Source: Kalmusia sp. IMI 367209 (lineage: Eukaryota > Ascomycota > Dothideomycetes > Pleosporales > Didymosphaeriaceae). From it: 64,000 nt of DNA. The position numbers and the translations under genes were made by a program. The DNA lies in assembly GCA_027946365.1 (NCBI GenBank), contig JAPEUQ010000008.1:930001-994000 (forward strand). Reading direction: 5' to 3'. The notes under the pieces were generated by a model. The model had not been told where the DNA came from, did not search any database, and saw nothing but the letters and a program-made list of their open reading frames with translations. Position 1 is the stretch's first letter. Each line of letters begins with the position of its first letter. Positions 46,848 through 59,374 of this stretch are shown here, one piece after another.

Positions 46848-49800
46848 GGTGGCTATAGGGTTTGCGGCACGCTACAAATTGGCGATGTCAGCAGCTCGCA
46901 GCGGGAAGCCAAAAAATATATATGAATTGGAAATGGAGGCTCGATTGAAAATCTCCGGCCTATCCTAAACGTTAGCGCGGTCAGCAGGTTGCATTAGTGA
47001 AGTCAGATAGGTAAGAAGCTAGCTGCATATGTGCTAGGCTTGTTTTCTACCATCTTAAACAGCCCATTGATATGTAAACTTCATTCGATATCATGATACT
47101 TGTGGTATCGTTTCCAATTTTCTGAGCTAACCAAAACAACATACTTAGCCCAGGCAACTAATCAACAACGATATCCGTTCTGAACCCCCAACTTTGCAGG
47201 AAAGACTGCCACAGTGATAGAACGAAAAGGACCTTGAGCACATACACTTCCACTCAATATTAGTATCACAAGATCACTGTACCCTCACAAAACTAGAATT
47301 GCGCTGCTTATTACGAAAATTGACACGAGTTGTCAACTGAACAAGGGGATGCATTTTTCGGCCTAATCTACTGAAAGAAACCTGACTAGAGATCGGATCG
47401 CATACATTTGGTCGACGGGCTCATAATCACAAGAGATTAGGGTCGAAGATCTACTCAGTGACAGTGCTAGTAGTCTCTCGTGAGTAGTTCTGCTCATGCA
47501 TTTGCTCACGTTCATGTAGCCGTTCAACTACCCAGGATATACTAGCCTTAGAATTCGAACAATTGGCCGACTAGAGCAACTGATGACAATCCCAGAACTG
47601 CCGTTCTACCTCCATATTAGGATATATTTCGCGTGAACCTGCCCGTGATCTCCGATCGAGCTCCAACTCCAACTCTACATCGACCATCGAAACAACTTAA
47701 GAGACCCTATCAATCACTGAACCTAGAACCGACCTCTCTACCCCACCATCCCACCAACCAAACACCCCACACACAACACACGTCCAACACCAGCATCTCG
47801 ATCCACTTCATTAACTCCATCCGTCCCACATCATCGTGATACTCGCCCGCCGCCGATCCCTTTCCCCGGGCCTTCCCAACCAATCAGCGCACGACCCTCA
47901 CGCGACGATAGCGTCACGATCAGCGGCTCTTCTGCTTCCAACACAACGCGTGCACGAACGAGAAACCAGATGACACAAGCTCCCATATTACCCGCCGGAG
48001 GAAGCCATTAGCATTTTACGATCGGGGAAGCGACTCCCTCGATGCTCTCGATCGATGCAGCGAAATCCAAACGGATGCAGCGTGCGCCAAGCGCAACAGC
48101 AGCCAGAAGCTTCTCGAAAGCGCCCATCGTCATGACGTTCATGCGAGTTTACCCAGAGCGAAACACAGCACCCCATGGATGGGCTCTGGCTTCGTATACG
48201 CTTACTGACGTGTGTTGCGGGTCGTCCGGTGACAAAGCACCCTCTCTCGTCGTTGGTTCACTCCCCCGTTTCATCGCGATGCGAAAGCGAGGGCATAAAT
48301 CTCGACCCGCGGAGATGCGCCTGACGTGACCATGACCCCACAAGGGGACCAAATCTCCAGCATACACCTGCCAGCCCTACAGAGAGAGCGCACCATGGTG
48401 CGGTATCGATAAGCAGGTCTCGTGATGACGCCATGCATCGCGCCGAACCACCACCGAGTTGTGTCCTCGCCCAAAATAATACTCAAACTCATTCCCCATC
48501 CCATGCCACCTCGGGCCGGGTAGCAGCAGCGGCATCGCTCCAACTGCAACGCAACCCTTTCCTCCCCCTTTCTCCAGCATCTCCTCGGAAAAAAAGAAAC
48601 AATAGCGCCTCTTTGTCGTCTTAGTCTGAAAGGCAGGGTGCACCCGCAGCGTCCCATCCAGACCGCAGCACAGCCACACATACCAGAAGCCCTCCCCCTG
48701 GGCGCCCCACTCACAGCACGGCAACGCGCGCGCCTCAACCGTCCAGATTTCCCAGATCTCCGAATAGAGTGCTGACTAGCGGGTCCCTTGCCCTACCATT
48801 TTACCTCCCGAGCATTCCACCGTCGGTAAGAAGAATGCCGTCGCCCACCAGAACGGGCTGGTGCATGCGAGAGCGAGAGAGAGAGAGGGCGCAAACCCCC
48901 ACCTCCTCGGGTGCAGATGCGGGCTGTGAGGCTCTCTATCAGCTGCGCAGGGGTCCGGCGTTGCTGCAAGGCAGGGCGTGTAGAGCGTTAGTCCAATGTT
49001 GCGGTGAATATACCCAAGGTATGCAGGCAGTTGTAGCCCGTAGCCGTAGCCCGTAGCCGTAGAGTAGTAGGGGGTGCGTGGTATGGAGGCGCTGTTAGTA
49101 GCAAGTAAGGGGAAACACGGGGCGTGTGTGTAATTGGGCCAAGGCGGGTTTGCAGACGAGGGAACGGGTACGCTAGCCTTCCGATATATTTTTTTTTTCC
49201 AAAAGGTGAGACGTCGTACATATGCGCGTAAGAGCGAACGCGGCGGCATGGTAGGATCGATCGTACGGGGCGTGTGTTCATGTGACAGCTTCGCTGGAGG
49301 GGAAAAAGGTTCTGGACGCCTGTGGGTGTGACTGCGTGAGGCGCGAACGAGAGGCTCTCGCGCGCTCCGTAGATAGGCATCGTGTCACGAGGGTGTTTAC
49401 TGATGGAGCTTTTTCACTATGGCTAGCATGGAAGGTGCATGAGGAGTTTATTGTGTTGAGGAATTCAATCTAGACTAATCACAACCGCACGACTATCTAA
49501 CCCTATCTTATTGTACAGCCCAGGCCTTTTCCTTGCTTGCGGGGTATCATGTGTGCAGAGGCAGAAAGACAACGTAGCGGTAATACATGGTAGCTTAGGT
49601 GTACAAACATTTTTTATTTTGGGAAGACACAATGATCTTTTCGGACACTGGAGATAGAAGGTTGTACAAGAGACCAAACAGGCAATTTGAGCGGTGGAGG
49701 AAAAGTGAGGTGAAATTTTTGAATAGATAGAAAAGTAAATGTACAGGAGAAGTATCGCTATTGGCGACCTAGTATTACGAAGGAGTACAGTGAAAAAAAA

Positions 49801-50469
49801 AAACACCAGAAAGGGGTTTGAAAGGATAGAACACCAGGCCATTATAGGTCTCCTAATCAAACCGTCTAGATAGTCGTCGCTTTTCGCGCGTCGCATTCAG
49901 TCAATCACCGACTCTTTTCGTACTCGTAAAATCATCACTCCGTCGCTGAACGCATGACGGAAAGAACAAAATCCAGAAGCCCTCGATTACATCCCCATTA
50001 CAAAGCCAGAGAGCGAAAATTGAGACCTAACTCCGTAGAAAGCGGACTATGGTCCGGGGGGGATGGTCAGACAGCGTCCAGTTCCGACCAGCGAAAACCG
50101 ACTGCAAACGCCATACGGACCGGACTGTTGGGCGGAGCAACAAATGTCGCACGCCCCAAAGGAATAGACGATGCGAAGGAACGGTAACGAGATGGAACGC
50201 CCAAAATGTGACCATCCTCGCCTACTTGGTGACAGGAAGAAAAAAATTGGATGCCGAGAACGTCTTCGTGCGAGAGCGGCCTTAATTGTCGACCGACCCG
50301 AAAGCGCCTTCATGCGATGCACGTACGTGCAGCGTGGAAGGATCGGGCGTGTTCTGGAAGCGTCATCGGGATGGTGGGCCGCGGGCCTCGGCGGGCGCCG
50401 CGTCGTGATTACAGGCTAAGTCGCTCCGTGGACGGACAACTCATCATCATCGATCAATCAATCAGTCAA
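46848..50469. other. 3.6 kb without a convincing gene
   Basis: Left end: bZIP promoter. Right end: 3' side of the Rpn4-like gene. The left 1 kb is AT-rich, while 47.6-49.4 kb is GC-rich with overlapping open frames on both strands that have no domains (for example 48042-48329 plus, 48271-48738 minus). A short tandem repeat lies at 49033-49062, and a T-run is at 49187-49200. No RNA gene was recognised. Confidence 0.4.
49033..49062 (+). repeat. short tandem repeat, GTAGC(C)C unit
   Basis: The sequence alternates GTAGCCC and GTAGCC over 30 bp (period about 13 bp, two copies plus a tail). Simple repeat in non-coding DNA. Confidence 0.7.
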
Positions 50470-52767
50470 TCAATCAAGGTTTCCTCCGCGGCGCCTGTGC
50501 TTGCCAGGAAAGTCGACCTCAGGATGGACAACGCGCTGTTCATTCAAAAGTCAGTATGCGCTATGCTTGTAACGGGCATTGCGGAGGTGAGTTCTTACCA
50601 TGTGACGGGTAAGTGCGTCATTGCGCGAGAAGGTCTTCTCCTCGACGCATAGGGCGCATCGAACCTTTTGCTTGCGTGCATTGTGAATAGTGTCCTCGTG
50701 CCTGGTGAGATCGTAAGGCCGCGAGAAGATCGTGTTGCAGGGCTTGCCGGTCGTGGGGTTGATTCGCTCGCACTTGTGAGGTCCCGCTTGCGAGTTGCGC
50801 TCCAACAAAGCCGCTGATGTCATGCCCGAGCCCATCGTAGTAGCAGCACTGCGATGACCCTCACGCTTGTGCTTTTGCAGCTTCTGCGGAGTTTCGAATC
50901 GCTGGGTGCACCCGTGATACGTACAAGTGTACGTACCGCTGTCAGCGCTGGAATCTGCGGGCTTCACAAGGCGGTCGCTGCCTTGGCTACCTGGCTCAGG
51001 TCCGGCTTCGCTGGCGCTGGACTCCATGGAAGTGAGATGTGCCGGGAATTCCGGGGTGGCGTCGGATGTAGACGGCATGTTGGATGCAGTGCGATATTGT
51101 GATGTGGATGCAAAGGGAATGCCATGCAAGTTACCCTGTAACGATGGGTTTGCGAAGGCGAAGGTCGAGGAAGGTTGCGAAGTGCCAGCGACGGATGCTG
51201 GGAAGTTTTGCGAAAATTGAGGTGTCGCCCAGCTGTCTCTTCGGTATGACTGTCCAGATGTTGTGTCAAAGGTGGATTGGGTGGCGTTTCTATATTGGTC
51301 GCCACCGTTGTATTGGTGGTCGTACTCGCTTGCGCCACCGTCAGGGAACAATGGTACCTTGGACTCATCATCCGCCTCTCGGTAGTCAAGCAGCGCGTCC
51401 TTTGGTGAAATGGTCTTCGGTTGAGCCTCTTCGCTTGACTGCATTCGCGACTTCATTGCGTAAGCCGCATCAGCCTCGACCTTTTGTTCACGTGCCGCTG
51501 CAGCAGTGCCAACGGCGATGCGAGGAGAGTTGAATGAATTGGTGGGTTGCCTGTACGGAGACCCTCTTCGGAATGGTGAGTCACCGCGTGACGCTGAGCT
51601 GGAAGGTGACTGCGACCGCGCAATCTGTGCTGCCTGCAAGCTGCGCTGGACAATGTCGTTGGGGTTATTGCTACGCCAGGGCGACAGCAGCGTGTTTGCT
51701 ACTGGCTTAGCTTGAGGCATTGACTGCGTTTGCGCGACACTGGTCGGGTCAAACGAGTAGTCGGCAGCCACGTCTGTATAAGTTCGTTCGAACTTGGGCA
51801 CCGGGCGCATGTCTGCGTCGTCATCGTAAGCAATGAACTGATTGAACAGCCAGGAATCAACCTTGCGGAGGGTCTCACCATTAGGAGGGATCTTGAAGTC
51901 CATATCGTCGCCCTGTGTGGTGTGAGGTGTGGCTGGTGAGTCGTGTCCATAGCTCGACACCGAGTGTCGCGCCGAGTGAACAAAGCCCGGGACGTCCTCT
52001 TCGGGTACGTGCTGGTCCATGAGTGCCTGCTTCATCGACATGTGGGCGGCCATGGTGGAGTCCATGCCGGTTGAGGTTGGTGTGTAGGTGTTGAAGTTGT
52101 TCGAGTTCATGAAGGACTCTTGTGTGGGAGTATGTGTCGGTGTCGGAAGATGGTTCGAGACGTTCGAGACGTTCGAGAAGGCCCTTGAAGATTCGTCAGC
52201 TTTGTACTGTGACTCAACCGCAGCTGAGCGCGATGGCGAATTCTCGGAGAGAGCGACGTACGGGTAACTGGCGGTCGGGCCAACGGCCTGGTACTGGGAG
52301 CCGGTAGAGCCTACCGACGACGACGAGGATGCGCGCTGGTGCGTCCTGCCTGTGCGACTCTGTACGGGTGTTTGCAGCGACTGGCTGTTGCCAGACACAT
52401 TGTTGTTGTACGTATTCCAGTTGTCGAGGCCGGAGGCGGTGGCGTTGGTCGCGAGCATGGGAGTCTGCGCGTAGCCTGTAGGTAGTTGCGGTGTAGGGGT
52501 CGACTGCTGGATCCTGATCGATGGGTGGAAGCCGTATGCGCCAGACATGAACGTGTTGGAGGCCTCGTCGACGGCGATGGCAGAGTCCGCAAACGTCTGC
52601 TGCGACTCGAGATAGTCGTTGAGCAGCTTCTGGTTGTAGGCCTGCTGCGCGGAGAGTTGTTGCGACAGTTGGTCGAAAGACAGCTGCTGCGGTGATGTGG
52701 GTGAAGGAAGTGTGGAGGAAGGGTGGGTCTGAGGGAGGTGTTGACGTCTTTGTGGTAGTGCTAACAT
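50470..52767 (-). CDS. Rpn4-like C2H2 zinc-finger transcription factor
   Basis: Exons 50599-52767 and 50470-50535 (63-nt intron, phase 0) give about 744 residues. The first 600 are Gln/Ser/Pro/Asn-rich activation-type sequence. Three C-terminal fingers follow: CTYHGCTQRFETPQKLQKHK ending GH; CERINPTTGKPC with FSRPYDLTRHEDTIH; and CALCVEEKTFSRNDALTRHM, completed across the splice by RVVHPEVDFPGKHRRR. The second and third have the spacing and FSRPYDL / FSRNDALTRH wording of Rpn4, the factor that drives proteasome subunit genes, and the divided finger is typical. The orthology is inferred from these motifs. The chosen Met (52767) is the first ATG in a frame that opens upstream without one. The 22-codon last exon is easy to miss. 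A GGTGGCAAG element lies just upstream of the start. Confidence 0.9.
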
Positions 52768-55700
52768 AATGTCGGAGAAAAAGTAAGGGACCACGGCGGG
52801 TGGCAAGATGCTTTATACCGAATGACCCAGTGATGACTCGGCGAGAGTGGCCGACCCTGGATGAGGTGATCTAGCGGTGGAACGTAGTGGAATGCTAAGA
52901 ATCCGGTTACGGTCGGAAACTCGGAGCTAAGAAAGCTAAGTAGATTTGTAGAGCGGGCCGGAACGATTGTAGATTGCTGAGCGAGAGTGTGTTCGGCCTT
53001 CTTTCTTGTGCTGAATCTGCGCGGACCATGACTTCTTTCATACAGCAGAACGTATGACGCAAGTGACAAGGGTCGTGGTCCAGTGGGGGGACGATCGGCG
53101 CTCGGCCCACCACAACCCTTCTGGAACGGGACCCGCATGCACGCTAATGTGCGCCCTGCATTTGGGCGGGCAGTGCACGTCGGGATGAGGGACGCTGGAA
53201 TTTTTTGGCGAACGCTGCATGGGCGCTCGGCTGCCATCCGAATCTTGATCAGACACCCGGCAGGTAAACGATGCGCTGCGCCAAATATACCGAGCAATAG
53301 GCGTCGTGTGTGCCCACGCAGCCCTACACGGGGGGTCTGCAAGTCTGCAACGGTATCGCACACCTCGATTCGCACGCGAGCCGGTTGCTGCGAAGGCCGT
53401 GCTGGCCTCGGACTGCCCCGGAGCCCTACAGTACACAGCGATCCTGCTGTACGGTATACGGACCTCCCCAGCGCTTCCGCACGATAGGCGAGCCCGCCGG
53501 CGGGTCTTTTTCCCATGGAGACGTCCGTCTGCATAGCGCAACACGGTAGTCGACGAGACTGCACGGCCACACACGCCTAGCAGGAAGGGAGTCTCTTGCG
53601 AGTGCCAGCGCCACACATCTAGACTGGCTGCTGTCACCTGCCGTGGCGCGTGACCTGTGTCTTCTTTGATGGCAGGCCTCGTGGGTATTGGACACGTTGT
53701 TTCTTTCAGCTCATCTAGTAGTACGGGGACGCGCAATGCACAAAGAAGGGTGGTTATCGCCGGGCGAACAGAAGTCAATACACAGGTAGACCTCGGAATG
53801 TGTTAGCTGAGGGCCTGGTGGCCAACCATAGGATGCCCGTAGAGGCTCATCTGCCTGCAGGTTTGGCATGCACAAATCTCCACAGACATGGTTCGTGAAA
53901 CTAGAGACGGTATCTTCCCACCAGCTCGCCGGGAGCCATTGGGTGCCAGATACCAGCCATCCGTCCCACATGCGAAGGTTGCTATTGTAGCGCAGGACGG
54001 TTGCTTCTCAGAACACAACTGCACTCTGCGGTGTCTCCGGCCTTCTGTAACAGTTGACCCAGCGTGAGCGTCTGCCGGAGAGCACAGAAAACTCTGCATT
54101 CTGAACAGAGCACTCCAAGCGCAGGAGGTGCAGCATCTCGCAGCCGCTAAGCCGTCGTCTAAACAAAGTGCTGTCAAAACGTGGGTGTGGAGAAAAAATT
54201 TGCCTCGTAGGGCAGGTCCAGCCACGGCTGCGATTGGTCCAAAAACAAGGGTCCATTGTGTCACGTGAGCGCAGAACGCGGGCATGCCGATGAGAATCTG
54301 GGCAGGGTCTGGCCGTTGATTGGGTGGAGAGCTGCAAGGAGAGCTGCACTGCCACGCTCAAGCCACACTCGGATGCTACCCGATGCAAACGAAGAGCCCT
54401 GCTAAGCAGACCGATGCAACGGATGCATTGCTGCCGGTTTGTCGAACAGCAACATCCAAGTCGGCTCCAAGTCGGCTCCAAGTCGGACGAAGAGGACAAT
54501 GAAACTCTCTCGTTGGAGTGCTTGAAGTTGCCAAGCGCGCGGTTGTCCTCGGGTGACGGAGATGACATCACCATCGCGTCCTTCCCCCCCAGGAATCAAT
54601 GTGCGCCAATCAGCCCGATTCGGACGCAGTAACAGCCATTGTTGCTAATTTGCGTGCTATTTTTGCAGCCCGGACGGCGGACAGCTCGCTGGACGGGGTC
54701 GCTTCCTAGATTGTCGCGCGACTGTCTGAACTTGTCGCTGTTATCGCATATCAATATTGGTCAATATTGGAGATCGTCAACGGCTGTGGGCCCCTCAGCG
54801 GGCGCTATGCACCGGCAGTACTCTAGCGTCACGGTCCCCCAATCCGAAAGCACGTGTTGGAATGATGCCAGGGCAGAGCGGGGCTGCGAGCCCAAAAGCA
54901 TGAAAGTGCGCTTGCCCTGCGTCGTCCTGACGAACTCTCTTCTGCTACAAATCCGACCTGGGGAGTGGGCGTGCCGATCATGACGCCCTCTGCCTCATTG
55001 CGAATCAGGGTTGCGGTTGGCAGAACGCCCACGTCGCGTGCATTTCCAAACTATGACCAATAATCCTTCGGCCTTGATTTCTGTATTCTTTATGGTCCCT
55101 CTTGCCGTTCTGGTGCCCTATGGCAATGCAGGGCTGCCGTGATTGTGTGCCGGGGCACTATTGCGCGTATGCAGGGCGAGTGGCGAAAATCTTTGCAACC
55201 CAACCCAACTCAACACGCTGCATGCCTTTCTGCATGGCTTGATTAATCGACGTCAACAAGCGTTTCTGTTCCTGCCAGCCGATGAAGTGCCGCTTCTGAG
55301 GCGCACCTGCCGCTGCCGCCGGGGGGGAAACAATTCCGCGCACACACACCGAAATCGCTCCATCAAACGTGCACTACGCACTACTACGTGTATCGGTGGT
55401 TGCTCAGCGAGTAGTAAACACTATCGCGGCGTACGAACGCATCGTGAACACCATTTTCTCAATGGAATAATCATTGCGTGGACGCGTGTTCGTGCGAAGC
55501 GGAAGAGTTTAGAAATCACATCCTCGGAGGAACATATCGGCCGATTCCTTCTCCTCCGTTCTCCTCCGCTCTCCTCCCCAACAGACACCTGGGCTGCCTT
55601 TGCTTCGTGGCTTCGTGTAACAGTCACCTCCGAGCAACTTCGCATACGCTGCATACGCGGCGAAAGTTCGGTTGAGGACTATAATATCGTAGACTAGTGC

Positions 55701-57118
55701 TCACTCATTGTAAAAAAAAACTCATCGGGCATCGGGTAGGGTAGGGCTGGATGTAAGCCTCCTCGGCTCGCTTCCCAACTAAATCCGCGGAGCCCCTACA
55801 ACCTTACTCATGCCTTACCTCCCGCTTACGCCTACATGAGTCTAGACGACGACGACCTGCCATTACCACTCCGCCCTCACATCGCCCTCACATCGTCGTA
55901 AGCAACTACCGTCCTAGCAGCCGACAGAAAATGCAGTTCTATCCGCGAGGCTGAGCCGAGCTGACGACTCATCGCGACTTTCAGGGATGTGACACTCAGC
56001 TGGGTTGCCTTTTCGCAACGCCCACTCGAACGAGACGAGACAGTTGGAAGCCAACGGGGCCAACGGGGCAGGAATAAGATCTCGGTAATCTGGGGTAAGG
56101 CCGTCAGCTCCCGGCATCCCGTCGCCACCACGTGGAGAATAGCGGTTGCGTCCTCCTCACCGGCGGGCGGCAATCTAGGTCCCTAGCTGATCCCCCAAGG
56201 GTGCGCCGCATACTCACCGCCCGCGACGCGCACTCCCCCTACCTCCCCTTACCTCTTACTAACTCGGCATCGGACCAGCTGATGAGTAAATATAGAAGAC
56301 AATGTATTGCTCAGCAGCAGCTACTGCTAGAGTCCTCGGGTACCGTAGACGAGGGAGGACAAGTATAACTGCAATAGGAAAGTCACACAGAACCATCTAG
56401 TATGACCTGGTGCAGCTATTGAATGCGGTGGAGAGAGCCTGTCAGCCCCCAAATAGAGTGGGGAGGCTACTTGGGACGCTCGTAGACGGCGCCCGCAGCA
56501 GTGGGCGATCTGCAAGATTGCGATCTGCTGAGCTTAATGCGACCTTGAAGTGTTATTCCGCCCAGCGAACTCGCGGGATTCCATCGGCACATCGCACGTG
56601 TCAAATGTTCGCATAGCGCCTATCCTCTCAATACGTCTAAAGAAAGACCTCAACGTGGCCAAGCACGTGTTACCGTCCCAAGGTAGTTCGCATGGCAAGC
56701 GCGATGCTAGGCCACTGCGCAGGGCAGCTGCGACCCCGGCGCTGGCGGCCAATCGTGACATCGATCGACATGAGACATTCCCGCATTTCGTCGTACCAAG
56801 AACGTTGTTGAGAGCTAGTGTATGCTACCAAGAAGGTCCAGAGCATAAACTTCTCACTGTCACTAAGGGGTAGCCCGTAAGGAAGCTGCGGTCAGAGCAA
56901 ACAAGCAAGCAGAACTGAGTAGCATTTGATCTTCGATGATGAGTCCTGCAATGTTAGACCGAATTTTATGTCTACGTTGAGCCAATGTCTGTTTCCACTC
57001 ACCGGGCAAATTCAGATAGCCGTGCGCACTCTCACAACCGGCTTTGTGGCTGTGAGGTGTAGAGATCGTGCAAAAAGAATTGCGATACATTCCCAGAACT
57101 ATCTCACGTATAGCTTAT
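52768..57118. other. long GC-rich upstream region, no supported gene
   Basis: More than 4 kb upstream of the Rpn4-like gene. Overlapping open frames up to 269 codons (for example 52761-53570 and 53038-53778 on the same strand in different frames, 54008-54574 minus, 55143-55697 plus) share no domain or splice logic and are expected by chance at this GC content. C/T-rich stretches at 55545-55580 and a tandem repeat at 54455-54486 are the only local structures seen. It probably holds a long promoter and 5' leader. Confidence 0.4.
54455..54486 (+). repeat. 11-bp tandem repeat
   Basis: TCCAAGTCGGC is repeated almost three times without mismatch. It lies in non-coding DNA 1.7 kb upstream of the Rpn4-like gene. 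Confidence 0.8.
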
Positions 57119-58558
57119 GATACTACATGAAGACTTCCCATGATGGAGGTGAAATGGTTCAGAAAGTAGAACCTTCATCGTCGCAATCGTGTATGTGTCT
57201 TATCTGTTATCAATATTCATCATGAGGAATTTCCACAAGGCCGTTCTTCTAATTCTGAGTCCTAGTTAAGTCGACTCGACGTTCTGCAGATAGTGGAACG
57301 TAGACACGCGTATAAATCATAGTTCAAAAAATCAATTAGACATTGCAGAATTCTTCTTAAGCTCACAGTTTCTCATACACCTATTTCAAAGTCATTAGAT
57401 CTACCCTTACTCCTCTTATCAAAAAGCTTTGCTGTCCTTTTCACTCTTGGCTACATCTTCATCCCGGATCCAAGACTTTGACGAGACCGCCTGAGGCACA
57501 ATCTTAGATGGGCAAGTTTAAATCTATTTTCAAAGATGACTTTGAAGGTCGAAACTAATCAAAGATACAAAGCTACATTCTCTCGTTGCTCCACAGCGCG
57601 GCCTTGCGATTTTGTTATCTCCTCCCGCAAGAGCTCAGAGACGAGATATATGACCATATTTGGACGCACTACATGTTTAGGCTTGGATAGAAATCCATAT
57701 TTAGAAGTATAGTATAAAACCAATCTTCCTGTATACTGCACCGAGGCAACTAGGCTATGTATTGTTACTGTGGGCGACTATTTTTCTAAGTCATCATGTA
57801 GACACTTGAGTTTTCTGGAGATGCTTAAATAAGGTAGAGACATTGCCATCATCATCCTTTTCCTAGATTAATTCAATTCACCCATTGTATGATTATTTAT
57901 ATTTTCCCCTATCTACTAAGATAGAACAATAACGATTTATGATTTAGCTTGGAAAAACGAAGCCTATTCGACCTCGGAGTACTTTCCATTCCAACTATAC
58001 CCTAGACTACCAGCGAGCTTGAGACCTTCTCACGAAAGTATCCTTATAAATATATAATACTACACCCAATAGGTGCCGACTCTGATGATATCAGTATACG
58101 TGCGCTGAGTGTACTTCCTGGCGTAACCTTGAAGGACGCCCAGGGCTTTTGGCCCATTCTTGGGCTAATTCGTAGATTAGTATAGTCGCACGAGTGGTGT
58201 CATAACACTACATTGGCTGGCCAAATTTTCGAAGGCTATTAGTTAATGAAAGTTAGTACCATATCCAGTAGAGGCCCCATTAATACTAATCGTCACCAGA
58301 CAATAATCAAATGGGAGGAGGTGCACCTACATCTCAATCCGAAGCATGAACACTATAAAGGAACCCTGTAGGTTGGCAAAGAAACCTAGTCGCTGGATTC
58401 TAATATACTATTAACATGCTTTAGTCACCTAGATGGGTTTCTTGACGCTAAGAGTATCAGAGTATACGTTGCAAAAAGAATTAAACAAAAATATAGCCCC
58501 CCTCAAGACTAGCACAAAAAGTCAAAATGCTTGCCATACCCTAATATATCCTAAAGAA
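57119..58558. other. AT-rich decayed region
   Basis: Sharp drop in GC compared with the sequence to the left, stops in all frames, and pieces that look like former coding sequence (see 57590-57690; also WEEVHLHLNPKHEHYKG read on plus near 58312-58365). The pattern is what repeat-induced point mutation leaves behind, though I have not calculated an index. Confidence 0.5.
57590..57690 (+). pseudogene. relic of a 2EXR/F-box-like domain gene
   Basis: One frame reads CYLLPQELRDEIYDHIW, which closely follows the LPxELRxxIYxxxW signature at the start of many fungal F-box-like (2EXR-type) proteins. It runs into a stop soon after (near 57690) and has stops upstream, so only a fragment remains. It lies in AT-rich decayed DNA. 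Confidence 0.5.
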
Positions 58559-59374
58559 TTATACGATTGTGATAACAAATCGTGCATCCGGATGTTCCTT
58601 TCGGGGTGAAATAACACTATTTTCAGCTCCCGCTTCTAGTCCCAGGCCGTGTATTAACCCTAACCTCTCTACTTCATCTTCTATAGGATCTTCCGTTTGC
58701 GGATCGCCTTCGTATCTGGCAATTTGCTCTGGTGGCGTCCAATGCTCCGCGCACATAAGATCTGCCGTATCCGTGCCGACTTTGTTTACGACTTCCAAAA
58801 AATCATGGTAATAGTCTTTCTGGTCCTCATTTACAAGATGATCAATTGTGTATCCGAAGTCAAAATATCCTATCCGATGGAACCGACCTTTTTTAGGAGG
58901 ATGACTAGGTTGAAGGATCAAGCCGCGGGCCTGAAGATTCATTTGGTAGACAAATTCGCCGTCATTAGTCTGAGCTATACTGTTACCATCGAGTTTAAAC
59001 TCCAATCCCCCACGTCGGCCTTGAACGATCTTCCCGTTGGTTTTGATTTTGTCGTACAATGTTTCGAGCTTTGGGTTTGTAGCGCGCACCCCACCTCGAG
59101 TAAATCCATTGTCGCCTATAACAAGTGGCAACAACAGAACGGAGGTACCGGTTTCGACTTCGTCGTCCAGGCAATCCATTTCAACGGGAAACTCTTGTGT
59201 CGATGTATCGAAAACAACTCTGTTCTCTTCTGACTCGTCTATCGCTCTAAGATATTGACCACGAACCATAGCAGTACATCTCAATCGAAGTTCTCCGCCG
59301 GTAACTTCACCAAGACTATCCTCTCCTTTGAGAGTTGTCCGGGCGTCTAATACCTCGACGTGACGGATATCATG
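58559..59374 (-). pseudogene. detached C-terminal part of the HET-domain gene
   Basis: Continues in exactly the same frame as the HET gene above the TGA at 59375-59377. It reads HDIRHVEVLDARTTLKGEDS, GEVTGGELRLRCTAMVRGQ, later QARGLILQPSHPPKKGRFHR, and ends at a stop at 58559. Such C-terminal regions (a beta-rich segment after the WSWAS block) are the normal continuation of HET proteins. Roughly 271 codons are lost from the product if the TGA is read as a stop. Confidence 0.7.

Noticed and set aside
52761..53778. Two long minus-strand frames (269 and 246 codons) overlapping in different frames
   Set aside because: They cannot both be genes, neither has a domain, and both are rich in Arg/Ser/Pro/Cys as expected from chance reading of GC-rich promoter DNA.
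54008..55697. Further open frames upstream of the Rpn4-like gene (54008-54574 minus, 55143-55697 plus)
   Set aside because: Same reasons: high-GC chance frames, no motif, no partner exon.
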